DNA from: Alentia gelatinosa
Taxonomy: Eukaryota > Annelida > Polychaeta > Phyllodocida > Polynoidae
Length of the DNA stretch: 64,000 nucleotides
Direction: 5' to 3'
NCBI GenBank assembly: GCA_950022655.1
Contig: OX465584.1
Span: 30,570,988 to 30,634,987 of the forward strand
Of this stretch, positions 63,976 through 64,000 are shown in pieces (position 1 is the first letter of the stretch; the number at the start of each line of letters is the position of its first letter). Below the pieces are notes generated by a model. The model searched no databases and was not told the origin of the DNA. It saw nothing but the letters and a program-made list of their open reading frames with translations. Position numbers and translations under genes: made by a program.

Positions 63976-64000
63976 AATATTTTGTTTGCAATACCCCATG

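Larger units (their letters stand above)
62239..64000. other. Right flank, possible promoter region of another gene plus repeat remnants
   Basis: About 62440-63250 is somewhat GC-richer than its surroundings. A strong donor (TTGG|GTAAGT) at about 62668 follows GGCGGTCTAGGAAGCAGGGA, which could be a 5' untranslated exon. The frame at 63057-63242 (61 codons) is not recognised. Family A and B repeat remnants occupy 63560-63730 and 63840-63975. None of this proves a gene. Confidence 0.35.

Overview
This window is animal nuclear DNA. It carries about forty small exons separated by AT-rich introns with consensus GT/AG borders, SINE, MITE and LTR insertions, and minisatellites, and it has no operon-like layout. 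The repeat styles (a tRNA-headed SINE, a short insertion ending in a GTTAAAC plus CAAACAA tail, and many TA-flanked and TTAA-flanked MITEs) suggest a lophotrochozoan, most likely a mollusc such as a bivalve. That assignment is inference.

One gene dominates, on the plus strand from at least 6196 to 53827. It is the invertebrate counterpart of vertebrate AGBL2/AGBL3, cytosolic carboxypeptidase 2/3, a tubulin deglutamylase of the M14 metallopeptidase family. I rebuilt it exon by exon from splice sites and reading phase. Exons 1-5 (6196-12762) give the N-terminal region, exons 5-9 the CCP N-domain, and exons 10-14 (17527-20371) the peptidase domain with its HPGE, DLNRNY, DLHGHS and NSYTME blocks. 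Exons 15-17 give the acidic/serine-rich segment followed by a lysine-rich stretch that is typical of CCP2/3. From about 24.8 kb onward the gene encodes a very long, low-complexity tail rich in Ser, Pro, Arg and Gln. Most of its introns are phase 1, so many exons could be skipped without a frameshift. Several stop-bearing exons compete as the 3' end (about 36.3 kb, 42237 and 53827). The true first exon was not found with confidence. The longest in-frame chain is about 1,839 codons.

The introns hold well-bounded mobile elements: two piggyBac-like MITEs (TTAA flanks), three pogo/Tigger-like MITEs (TA flanks, CAGTRRAAC ends), a SINE with a 12-bp target duplication, a 5'-truncated SINE tail, a 130-bp foldback palindrome, and three dispersed repeat families. 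Downstream of the gene are a solo LTR with a 4-bp target duplication (56735-57124) and a roughly 3.7-kb complex repeat region (57452-61208). That region combines a large inverted array of 16-bp units, a 1.3-kb segmental duplication carrying 14-bp minisatellites, and a perfect 22-bp inverted repeat pair. It looks like a Foldback-type element or a nest of them and is the most unusual part of the window. The last 2 kb holds a 116-bp MITE with an 8-bp target duplication, a GC-richer stretch that may be the start of another gene, and repeat remnants.
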